Notes under the pieces: generated by a model | What the model saw: only the letters and a program-made list of their open reading frames with translations | Database searches by the model: none | What the model was told of the DNA's origin: nothing | Made by a program: the position numbers and the translations under genes | In this document: in pieces, positions 34,301 to 44,612 of the stretch | Position numbering within the stretch: position 1 is the stretch's first letter | Layout: the number at the start of each line of letters is the position of its first letter | NCBI GenBank assembly: GCA_013368325.1 | Contig: JAACJK010000165.1 | Span: 620,001 to 684,000 of the forward strand | Source of the DNA: Ephemerocybe angulata | Taxonomy: Eukaryota > Basidiomycota > Agaricomycetes > Agaricales > Psathyrellaceae | Direction: 5' to 3' | Length of the DNA stretch: 64,000 nt

Positions 34301-34987
34301 AATGGGCGGGTAGCCTTGAGCTTTGCAGCTGCAAACGGTTGCGAAGCTGCTCTGAAGCACCTCCTCGCCGCGCCAGGGATTGATGTCAACGCGCTAGACA
34401 CCAGCAGGTGGACACCCTTGATGCATGCGACCATGTACGGTCACGAACCTGTTCTCAATCTCCTTCTCGCCACGCCTGGAATCGACGTCAATGTGGCAGA
34501 TTCCGATGGATGGACAGCCTTAATATTCGCAGCCAGCTACGGCCACATAGGTGCTGCCGAGCTCCTTCTCGCCGTCCCTGGAATCGACGTCAACATCCCA
34601 GACACGGATGGGTGGACGCCCTTGATATTTGTGGCTATGAATGGTTACAGATCTATTCTCAACCTCCTCCTCGCCACGCCTGGGATCAACGTTGGTGCGG
34701 AGGACACCAATGGGTGGACGGCCTTAATTTGGGCTGCTTTTAAAGGCAACAAAGGTCTTGTCAATGACCTCGCTGCCGCTCCCGGTATAACTGGCAATCT
34801 GGCTGACCTTAGGCGACATCTTGAACACCCTCCTAACGGTTGGCAGTGGTATTCTCCTGCATCGAAGGATGCGCAGGGCAAGTGTATTCGGATATTGGAA
34901 ATGCGTTTTAAATCGGAATGTAGCAGCGCGCCCGAGGATGCGTCAGCGATACCTGATGGAATTCAAGAACGAAGGGATAATCTGTAG
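31337..34987 (+). CDS. Membrane-ankyrin protein, paralogue 2 (1,123 aa; longest ankyrin array)
   Basis: Exons 31,337-31,748, 31,805-31,900, 31,958-32,716, 32,780-32,878, 32,928-33,014 and 33,069-34,987; every intron is 49-63 bp and phase 1. The N-terminus (NPDIAGVGVRIAIYIQNLL, SWMNNTNAFIYFLLYVQ) and later helices (GSLHLTLMAGLGLWLW, NLVFIIDIELALKQN, WGFGQILAMLLLFMPLRDL) give about seven membrane segments over residues 1-400. Two ordinary ankyrins (ARGANPN, LLEAGADPN) and a DRDNKDSLRLL linker precede the last exon. That exon has an insertion of about 85 residues unlike the paralogues (33,110-33,310), about 14 full ankyrin units from about residue 580 to 1060, and the cap (PPNGWQWYSPASKDAQGKCIRILE). 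Units 4-5 and 7-8 are a recent duplication. Function unknown. Confidence 0.88.
33575..34048 (+). repeat. Recent 306-bp duplication of three ankyrin units
   Basis: The block starting ACAGCAGACGTCCAAGGGAGG at 33,575 recurs at 33,881, offset 306 bp (three 102-bp units). Over about 168 bp I count roughly five to seven differences, far fewer than between neighbouring units. This points to recent unequal exchange or slippage inside the array. Confidence 0.85.
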
Positions 34988-37054
34988 GAATTTGTATCAT
35001 ACTATGGACTATTAGTCAAGTTCGAGCTAGTTACTGCGCGCACAAGGCTCTGTACCTTCGCCTGATCAGTACCCTCCAGTACCGTATCCCTCAGGGCCCC
35101 GGACACCATGTCAATCTGATATCGATTTTGATACAACAATTCTTTTCGAATGCTCGAGCTGTCCTTGTATACATACCACTCTGTACCAAATTTCTGATCA
35201 AGGCGCGCGCGTTCTTGTCCGTAGCTTCGAGGTCAGCTGAACTACCCCCAACCCTTGGGCTCAGAGGCATCGACCCGCACATAAAATATACACACATGTT
35301 TCGCGACCTCCGACGCCCAATCGGATCCTACTTCACCCTCCAAAAGTTGTCTGTTTCCAGAGTCTCGAGTATCTCTTTTACGAACGCGCCTATCGCAGGT
35401 TGTCAGCCACGATGGAGAGGACATGGTGGCACCGTTGGAGAGTCCGTTTGAAAGTTGTGGAGGGCTCTACGTGTTGAGAACCGAGCCGCCTTACACGGGC
35501 GCCAATTACTCGGTGCTGAACGATCAAAACGAAACGCGCGTCAAGGTACGTATTTTACGCCTCCACCTGACTGCAGCTACCACCTCATGCTACTCTCCCA
35601 TCGGACCCAGGAGCCGACAAGGTATTGGTGAGTATCGCACCAAATCCGCTTCGTAGACCATACCAGATTTACAGACTTCGGCCAGCCTCACTTCCACCGC
35701 ACTGTGTCCTCCTGCGCCCTAAAATACTCGCCCAATCCCATGGCCACAAGATGTTCGACGCTGTGCAACGCCAGCAAAATGCTAGTTTTGATAAGCCACC
35801 GAACGGTCGCGCTGGCGTCCTCTACAGACTGGTTGAACAGACACCCAAAGGCAGAACGGAAACGTATGACCACACCCCAATATCCCCTCGCACCCAACGC
35901 TCCCCGTGCACATCTCAGTGCATCTCCCCTGCGTCCCAACTCCATTAGCCCGTTTTTTTCATAGATCGCAGTGTGAGGTGGTGGCGGAGGTATGCATCCG
36001 TGGGCGCGTGGACTGTGGCTGAGTAATGTAGAGGAGGGTGTGAGGTAGTCCTGGAGGGCTTTGGGACGTGTTGCAGGATAGCAAGGATATTCGAGGTTTG
36101 GGGATCGAGAGCAAGCTGCATCTGCGGTGAGCACGTCGGAGCAGATGCAGCCTTGGAATACGCAGCAAGATAATGGGTTTGCGACGGAGTGATGGAGAAG
36201 GAACCCATTCAACCGAAAGTGTCCCCACTCGCAAGTATGAGGAGTAAGATTTCATCCAGCGCGGGGCGGGTAAGGCTCATCTGAGCAGGAATGTATCTTC
36301 GGCCCTGAGGGCTAACTGATCCTGGCTGAGGGCGACACTAGCGCTAAATGTTGAGGGGAGGTGCCGTGATTCATCGTGGTGGAGGCCAAGCCCAAAGGTC
36401 TCAGTCTCTGGGGGTGCGGAGGAGCATACTAAGCTTCCTGACTGGTATCGAGTGAGTGTCGGAGTTGAAGTTGGCTGGGGTGAGCCAAAGGGCGGAGAGG
36501 TGGGCAGATTAGCTGGTTGATATTACGCTGAGGCGCAGAGGTAGAGGGGCAAGGAGAACGGCGAGAGGTTCAGGTCACAGTGCCAAAGCGTCGCATGGAT
36601 CTTTGCCATGGAGATGAGAGCGTAGGGCTGACGGGGTGTGTTAGCTCAGAGTGATAAGAAGAGCCACTAAGTGGACCTACCAGGGCGTTCGGAGCTATGT
36701 ATGTAAGTCGTTGCGGTTCGAGAGAGAGAAGGGTGGTGTTTCTGGGACAAGCGCCAATGTTGGTGTCCGCTTTCAGGCAAGCGTTCCCACGGCGGCCGCT
36801 CAGTGTTGGGCTCGGACACCGGCGAGTCCTTTCCAGCACCAGGTGAGCCACGCTGAGCCCTTTCTGAGGCACTTAGGCTGAGTAGTTCACTGTCCAGGCA
36901 GGGATCCGTTGAACAAGGTCGAGCGCGGGGCCCCAAGCGCTCGTCGGCCCCTATCTCGGTAATGTCTCTCGGTGATCAGATGCTCTTACGGCCATGTCCC
37001 GCCGCCAACCGCCGCCGGCCTCGTTGCTCAACCACCATGTCAACGACGCCATCT
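34988..37054. other. Spacer with weak relic copies
   Basis: No intact gene. A CGGGCGCCAAT variant lies near 35,496. From about 36,500 to 36,950 the sequence weakly repeats the minus-strand relic (GAGGCGCAGAGGTAGAGGGGCAAGG; CTACCAGGGCG), and from 36,940 the plus-strand scrap (GGCCCCTATCTCGGTAATG...CTCAACCACCATGTCAACG). The Mutator-like element is inserted in the latter. Confidence 0.5.
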
Positions 37055-37616
37055 AGACCTGTGACCGGTGCCGCTCTATGAGGCGTGCCGACCTCGATAG
37101 AGGGACCTGCGGATTTGATTATAAATTTGGCTGGAACGATTTCCGGCGTCCATAAAAGGAAATGGCACCTGCTCATGAATTCTGTTTTCTTTGCATTTGA
37201 GCATTCAGAGCGCAATGCACAGGTAAAAGAGAATATATTACCTTTAAAAGTGTCTATGTCCCCAACAGGCTCAAGAAACACATTCTCAGACAACCAATGG
37301 ATGAAACACAGGCTTCCTGGGTGTGCAGGCCAACGAAGCCGAGACCTTGTACCTTGAGAAAGGGTTCTGTTCCTTTCTATTGAAAAAACGGTCTTCAAAG
37401 CGTTACATGCATACTATAGTGTACTCTGAGAGTCTCTAAAGATTAAACGGGAAGGATGGAGGGCTACGCAGAGGGAATCACATTTTATAGAGGGTGTGCC
37501 ATTTCCTTTTTAGGGTGGCGGCAAACGCCGAAAATCGCTCCTGCCAAAAAAAATATTAAATCCGCCAGTCCCTCTATCGAGGTTTGCCTCATAGAGCGGC
37601 ACTGGTCACGAGTCTA
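37055..37616. mobile_element. Mutator-like miniature element with long terminal inverted repeats, 562 bp
   Basis: The outer about 115 bp on the left (37,055-37,169) and about 121 bp on the right (37,496-37,616) are imperfect inverted repeats. Shared blocks include GTGCCGCTCTATGAGGC, CCTCGATAGAGGGAC, GCGGATTT and AAAAGGAAATGGCAC. The direct repeat GACGCCATCT flanks the element (37,045-37,054 and 37,617-37,626), giving a 9-10 bp target duplication. Long inverted repeats with 9-11 bp duplications are typical of MULEs. The inside is short and has no convincing transposase frame. The exact ends are uncertain by one or two bases because CTAGAC occurs at both junctions. Confidence 0.8.
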
Positions 37617-39118
37617 GACGCCATCTGAAAGCAAAACTCAGTAACTTGCTTTTTTTGACTGACGCTTCTACCCTGAGATGGATACGCGTGCGAGGTACGG
37701 AGTTAGCAGTGCATAGTGTCACCCAGTTTGCTGGCTGGAATCCTGGACTTGGGCTGGACCGTATGGTTGTCGGCACGCAGTTAGCTGGGGGCGGTAACTA
37801 GCAGGTGAGTATTTCTGTTTATCATGCTTTTGGCGCTCGCTCATCTCGACTGGCTCTCCAGCACGGTGAAGTAGTTATAAGCACTGCAAATGGCCGAGCG
37901 GAAAGAGTTTGTCATCGTCTCTGAGTACCCAAGCTTCAAGTTCCATCACACCCAGCTATAGCCGAAAGTCTGAACACGACCATAGCACCGAACGCGATCT
38001 AATTACGACGATTGGGCAACATGCGGCTAGTTCATTCCGACACGATCCTGACAGACGTTACATAGCTGGTCATGCTCTGCATTCAGTCTAAACGAAGCTA
38101 ACTTGAGAACGCGCGAGGATAATTGCTAGGTGCTGTGACATTGTATCCGGTGCGTGAAAGCCCCAATACTTTGCGGCGCACCTTACGAATCGATTTGCAT
38201 AGATTCCAGCACCCGCTCCCTGTCGTTAAAGCCTGCATTTGTGCCTCTAGCCGCAGCCGCGGACCAGGAGTGGTTTTGAAAGGCAACCTACAGATATCCT
38301 AGGCGGTTCATCATGGCATACCATCGAAACTGTACACGCTCGCGGGTTGCAGTCTACGAACTGGATGCTCGTGAGTGCGTCTCGTGTCTTGATCTATCGG
38401 TGACGCTGACGAGTTTCAAAATACAGTAGGCAAATGGTGCCCTCCTTACAACGGTTGCGTCTGAGCCAGCTCCCCTTCAAAGTAGTGCAGGCGAACCGAC
38501 ACTCCAACGTATGCTTGCGTAGTCCTGCCCTTGTAAACTGGCTTGCGAAGTTTTAAACTGATAATTACTCAACCTTTCTCTTCACCGTATCGTTCCTCGA
38601 GAGTATCCCATGAGAGGTATGCACGGTCCATCCTTGACCCTCGCCCAGATTCGCGACCCAAAGAAGGCAAAATTTGTGTTTGTGGGCGGCCTGTGTATGT
38701 GCCTGTGGGTACCTTCAGGCTTCGGATCTCCGAGTCGGCAGAAGGGTTTCTGCAGACTCTTATTGTGAGTGCTCCGATATACTGTCACCGAAGACCCCAT
38801 TTCAATCTGCAGGAGTCCATCTAGGTTGACTGCTGCAGCGTGGGGCGAAAATGAGCGTTGATGCTCACCCTCATTTACACTGAAACTGACCAACACCTTG
38901 AGACGGATCGCCGTGGCCCGTGACGGTTGAGATAATGGCCATTGTTCTTTGACTCATCACACCTTCTATCTTTCCTGTCATTACTTCACGTCGCTAGGGT
39001 TTCTCTGATATCGACAGTCACACAGAGCCCTTCCTCGGTCATCTCTGCCTTATGTCTGGCTATGTTCCCGGATTGCACGATTTCGACTTTCCACTTCTCT
39101 TCATCCCCCTCCATCACT
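37617..39118. other. Spacer before paralogue 3
   Basis: No intact gene. Short frames only, for example near 37,890-38,090. From about 38,665 to 38,955 the sequence matches the block upstream of paralogue 2 (AAATTTGTGTTTGTGGGCGGCC...GCCATTGTTCTTTGACTCATCAC), ending about 160 bp before the start codon. Confidence 0.5.
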
Positions 39119-41674
39119 ATGTCGGCTGGCTCTTGCATAATCCCGGGGAATCCTGACATCGCGGGCATTGGCGTTCGCATTGCAATCTACGTCCAGAACC
39201 TCCTCTGCTTCTTCCCAGCTTTCTGGGCCCTCATCGATGGAAAAGTGACCGAAAACGAACTGGAATCAGCCGAGACCCAGGCAACAACCAACCTCGTCCT
39301 TGCATTCGCCATTCTCATCTCCTCAATGGTTCAGGCTACGACATTGGGACTGACGAGCTACCACGCCAGCATCGTCCTCAATATGTCCTGGATGAATAAC
39401 ACTAACGCGTTCATCTACTTCCTGCTCTACGTCCAGCATAGGAGTCAAGTTACTTCGGGTTCCGGACACATTGTGGAGCCCACCTTCAGGGCTTGGGCCA
39501 GGCATATTAGGTGCTCTTTCCTTCCTGGTACGCACCGTACATCTAGCTTCAACGGTTCTGGCTGACGAGGCTGTCTACATTAGGAACAAACACAGGGCAG
39601 GTGAACCATACCTCGGGTGAGGAATCCGGGCAGTCTGGTGGGCCCTCTGTGCAGGCCGTCGACAACGAGACTGGGATGCGTGAGTCAAAGCTTCCTAAAC
39701 TATCTTCGTCACCCTGAAACCGACCTCTTGAGTGACAATAACAGCCACGCTACCAAGCCCAAGTGAAAGGCCCAAGCAGCTAGATGGAGCGGGTGCTACC
39801 ACCAATGAGGAGGTGGGAAATGGGCGTCAAACAGGTAGTTCACATACCTTTGAAACACTTGCGTCTAGCTCATAAAATGCACCAGAGGACATTGTAAACG
39901 CACGCATGGCTGCGAAGAATCTTGTCAAGCGTTACGTCTTGCCCTTGGGCTCACTCCATCTGAGCCTCATGGCTGCGCTAGGGCTGTGGCTTTGGATCGA
40001 CATTCGCGGTTTTGGGAACATGCGGGACACAGCGAACAACTGTGCGGCGGAGCATGCCCTCATCTCAATCCTTGGTAGCCACATCCCCTTTGCGTCGGGA
40101 GCACTGCGGATCACCTCCTTCGTCATCTATGGTCTGTTTCTGGTTCCAGGGCTTAACCTCCTCCTCCCCATTGTGGTGTTTCTCGGCTTCCACTATTGCG
40201 CTCGCGGTTCCCCTCCAACGATTATGATAAAGCCAGCTCCGTATCCCAGAAGACAGATGTACAATTGGGAGCACCCTTGGGATACTACACTCCGCTGGGT
40301 CCAGGAACTCATTGCGCGGTGGTGGAGTGTACTTCCGCCTGTTCTCGGTTTAGTCTTCCTGTTGGCCATCAACCTAGTCTTCATCATCGACATCGAGCTC
40401 ACGCTGAAGCAGAATGCACACCTCCAAAGGCACGACGAAGCCGAGTGGGGCTTTGGCCAAATACTGGCCATCCTTCTGCTGTTCATACCTCTCCGTGATC
40501 TTGCTGAGGCCCTTCTCACCCGTAGGATGCAAAAAGAAGTGAATCTGGGCTTCAAGAATGCTGTCAACTTACAGGACTGGGATTCGGTCCTTGCCTTTGT
40601 TGCGAGGGGTGCAGACCCCAATGTTGTCATTGAAGGTTTGTCTACACTCCATTCGAGACCACATAAACACGACTAAGCAAGACCTACTTATCAGGAGAAG
40701 TGACCGCAATCAGATCCGCGTGCTTTTCTGATAGAGTGGACGTCGTTAGGGCCCTCTTGGATGCAGGTTCAGATCCAAATATTGAATGTGGGTACCAAAC
40801 ACTGGGCTTCTATACAAAGACTTATCTTCATGTAACAGCCGGCCCAAAGAGAGATACAAAAGTTATTCAGAGGGAGAATAAAGACTGCCTCCAGCTCCTC
40901 AGAAACTATGATAATCGGGTCCTAGGTTTGTTCTTTAGCAAGTCTACTGTCTGACATGGCAGCGCTAATGCTTCCATCCACTTAGATGGTACACTTGCGC
41001 TGAACTGCATGGTGGTTAAGGAATATCATATTGGGGTCAAGCTCCTTCTCGCGGCGCCTGGGATCAATGTCAACGGGGAAGACAAACTCAGGCGCGCAGC
41101 ATTAATAATTGCGGCGCACCAAGGTACCGAAGCCGTTGTCAAGCTCCTTCTCGCCGTGCCTGGAATCGACGTCAACGTGTTAGCCCCCTGGGGGTGGACA
41201 CCCTTGAGCCTTGCAGCTCGGAACGGCCACGAAGCTGTTGTCAAGCTCCTTCTCGCCGCGCCTGGGATCGACGTCAACGCGTCAGACGACGATGGGATGA
41301 CGCCCTTGAGTTTTGCAGCCACGTACGGCCACGAAGCTGTTGTCAAGCTCCTTCTCGCCGCGCCTGGGATCGACGTCAACGCGCCGAGCACCGGGGGGAC
41401 GGCCTTGTTTTGGGCTGCCATCAAAGGGCAAGAAGCTATTATCAAGGACCTCTGCGCAGTTCCCGAAATTATTGTCAATGTGGCTGACGTCAAGCGGCGT
41501 CTTGAACATCCGCCTGGAGGCATCCGAACTCGTTGGGGGCATCCTGCATCAAAGGATGAGCAGGAGAAGTGTGTTCGGATATTGGAAGGGTTTGTGAAAT
41601 CGAAAGGCGGCGGGGCCCAGGATGGATCAGAAGGAGTCGGACCTAGTGGAGGACAAAGGGACTCGGACCCGTAG
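39119..41674 (+). CDS. Membrane-ankyrin protein, paralogue 3 (737 aa)
   Basis: Exons 39,119-39,527, 39,584-39,679, 39,745-39,834, 39,886-40,635, 40,695-40,787, 40,839-40,925 and 40,986-41,674; all introns 50-65 bp and phase 1. Same plan as its neighbours: about seven helices (GIGVRIAIYVQNLLCFFPAF; GSLHLSLMAALGLWLWIDI; NLVFIIDIELTLKQNAHLQ; EWGFGQILAILLLFIPLRDL), two ordinary ankyrins, linker, then a one-exon array with four full hyper-conserved units and the cap (PEIIVNVADVKRRLEHPPGG...PASKDEQEKCVRILEGF). A serine/glycine-rich loop after the third helix is encoded by two small extra exons. Intron 40,788-40,838 is 51 bp and open, so retention would add 17 residues; in paralogue 1 the same intron has a stop. 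The 58 bp around 41,225-41,282 recur exactly 102 bp later. Confidence 0.87.
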
Positions 41675-44612
41675 GCGAGGTGTATTACTTATCAAGTTCG
41701 GACTGTAATGTGGACCCATTTCTATAGACTATAGGTCCTTCCTATCACGACCAGTACTCCATAAAGCCTGCGTCACTTTGCACACTACGTCTAGTCTATT
41801 TCTGAGACAATCATTTGGTATGAGCCGCCGCATGGTTCTCTCATGGTATCAATATTTCCTGCAACGGATGGACCAATGACTCGGGGATCGTTGTTCACAA
41901 CTTCGAGCCCAGCTTATCACTCGAGTCTTACACGGAGAGGTGCTGTCCCGCACGAAGAGTATACCCATGTTTCGTGACACCCAGTGCCCGATGAGCCACC
42001 CTTCAGGTGCACGCGTCTCACTACTCCGATTGTGGGAAGCTGTTAAAAGTTCCAAGGCAGCCCATGGTCTACCCCAGTTCAATAGCCTCGTTGATCCATC
42101 CTTGCGCTGTCTACCCGCAAGTCTGTGTAGAGCACTTGCATCTAGCCAGGTCAGGAGCGAAGACCTAAAGGCATGGAGTGTGGAATCTCGCTGGATGGAT
42201 GACAACACTCGACGGGCGCTTAAATTAGTGGCACCAAGAACATGTATAATAAAGAACAACAAGCGAAGAAAAAGCCATAGATTTGGATTTAATACCTAAA
42301 AATGCAGAAAAAGAAGATGATACCCTTGTACATGTCACTGAGTTCCTTGGCAACTAGCCGTGCAATGGATCTCCCTCTCAGAAGGCCGCGTTCCCTGCCT
42401 ACATTCGCGAGCCGAATCGCACGGTAGAGAATGATGCTCTTCATTACTGCGACTGAACCCCTTTTCTGCTCTAGATAACACTCGTCGGTTAGCCTGCTTC
42501 TGCTTCGATTCGAACAGAGATGACGAACCAGGGACAGGCCCTCGGAGGCTCGAAACGACGCGAGGCAACCGTGCAGACTCTTGGGCATCGGGAGAGCTGA
42601 TAGCCATAGGATGGGCTCGTAGACAGCATTTTATATCAAGGCCCTCATCGAGGATACTTGACTGTTGGGTCGAGAGCCGAGACGCACTCCCGGAAGATGG
42701 GCGCCAATACATTGGCGCACGGCGCTAATTCTCCAGGACCCAATGCTGGGGTAGCCCTCTGTAGAACGTAGCCTGGGATCTTCACAAGCCTCCACCTGAT
42801 TTAAAGAGCCGACGAAGCACGACTATTTCTTCCCATCGGTCCTCCCAACCACCCAATTATGTTCGGTTCAAACAGGAGCCCGAACGCCAGGCGTCACAGG
42901 CGCTTCTCGCCTCATGGTCGCCAGATCAACCGCCCTGCTATCTTAGCTGCCCTCTACTCCGCTCAAGGTAGGTCCACCGCCCCGCGCGACGTGAGGCGAC
43001 GTGAGGTCAGTCCCTGCAACACGGGCGGCCGTGCAGAAGTGTGCTTTCCTCGTCGACTAACCCCATTTTCCGTCCACTTCGTCTGGTGATTTTTCCCGTG
43101 TCCTAGTTGAACATCGAAGTTGGGAGGATGGCAGACCAGCGGTGGAGGGTGCTAGAGACGGGTTCGTTCGCGCCGTCGGTTTCAATGAAGCAGTGGTGGA
43201 GGGTAAGCCACTCCTGGAGAGTTCGTTCAACCTTTGTGCATGGCGGAGGCGCGTGGAGTAGTGTGAATGGGGGAGAACCATATGCGCGGGAAGCGCGAGA
43301 AGAGACATCGGTCGCACGCATGAGATGTCCACAGCGGAAACACCAAAGTGACAAGGAAGACATTCGCAGAGCTGAGGTGAGCAGAGAGCAAGAGAGTTGA
43401 GACGGTTCAGTGGGACGTGGGGTAGTCGCCTAGGAAGGGGAGGCGAAGAATCCAGTTGGCGCCATTGAGCCGAGCCATTCGCGGTCGAAGAAGCGAGTGA
43501 AGACCCACCCGAACTTTCGAGTGGGAGTGGGCTGGTACGTCCGGCGAGTTGAAAGTCGTGGCCCGTTAAGCGCGATCCTGGCTTCAGCATACTGGCCGAA
43601 AGGCCTCAGAGTGCGGGGGCGAATAAAGTTGAGGAGAGGCGGGAGAATAAGATGCATGGTGTATTGTGATAAGGAAAGCGGAGACCTCTATGACGCTGCT
43701 TCTGGGGCGAAGGCATCTGCTCGACATCCTTGATATCGAACTGCAGCCCCTCCGAACACGGACTTGAGGACTCAGGGATATTAAAGACGGGGATATAGGG
43801 AGGAATCGGAGGCGTAAGATAATTGTCGAAGGGAAAGGCGGTGGTGGAAGACAGGTCTTTGAGTACGGATGCGAAGGCGTAGAGGAAAGAGGGCAATGGA
43901 GGCAATGGGAGTTACGGAAACATCGTCTGGGATCCCTGCTGGGTGAGTCAGCTTGAGAGTACAAGAAGAGACATCCTGGACTTACCGGTGCCCTTGATCT
44001 GGGGAGGAGAAGGCTTGGTGTCGTGGTTGGAGAAGGAAACATGCGCGAATGACAGCCTGGAAAAGCAAGGCCTAGCCTCTGATTGGCTGATCAGCATCAT
44101 GATCGGACTCGGAGGCGCCTCGGCCTAATGCGTCCGAATTCGTGCTTAGAGTTGACCACCATGTCGCCGAACACTGTGCAGATAATCGACTATGTTTCAG
44201 CGCCAGGCTGCTACCATGGAACACCGGATATCTTTTGACATTGCCGTCTGATGACAACCTCAACATCATAGGTATGTGCTCCTTTCCCGCCCTGTGGGCG
44301 TGGAGCTCTGACAATCCTGACTCCCTAGCACCGGTCATTCAAGAAGGCGAACGCGAAATGAATGTTGGATAGGTGCGAAGGACCACCCACCGCTCTACGC
44401 TCTGCTCATGTAGCCTCGTTCCTGCCCAGACCGCGTGCGATCATTTGCCTTGCTGCAGTGGCATCGTTTAATTCGGATGCTGGCTGATGCACGACATGCT
44501 CGAGGCTGCTCTACCTCGTGTTCATGCACTCTATATCACAGCGATACTCATGTGTCTGATTAGCCAGCTTCCCTCCCTTGCCGACCACCCGTTCGCCCCT
44601 CGTCAGACTACC
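41675..44612. other. Spacer with duplicated 3' flank and minus-strand relic copy 3
   Basis: 41,760-42,340 matches the flank after the ankyrin fragment at 18,060-18,620. CGGGCGCTTAA lies at 42,213-42,223. A block near 42,670-42,760 (CGAGAGCCGAGACGC...GGGCGCCAAT) resembles 19,014-19,075. From about 43,090 to 44,060 is the third copy of the decayed minus-strand relic (GCGAAGGCGTAGAGGAAAGAGG near 43,870; GTCAGCTTGAGAG near 43,948). GTTGACCACCATGTCG at about 44,151-44,166 echoes the plus-strand scraps. No intact gene. Confidence 0.5.

Noticed and set aside
33421..34434. Minus-strand frames opposite the ankyrin arrays, also at 17,198-17,854, 41,026-41,523 and 46,316-47,083
   Set aside because: Shadow frames created by the 102-bp coding repeats; they repeat with the same period and have no independent likeness.
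33330..34800. Regular 102-bp repeats taken as a CRISPR-like or satellite array
   Set aside because: The repeats are coding, keep the ankyrin consensus and lie in a eukaryotic gene.
44487..44612. N-terminal extension of membrane-ankyrin paralogue 4
   Set aside because: The other paralogues all start at the position matching 44,613; the extension has no counterpart.
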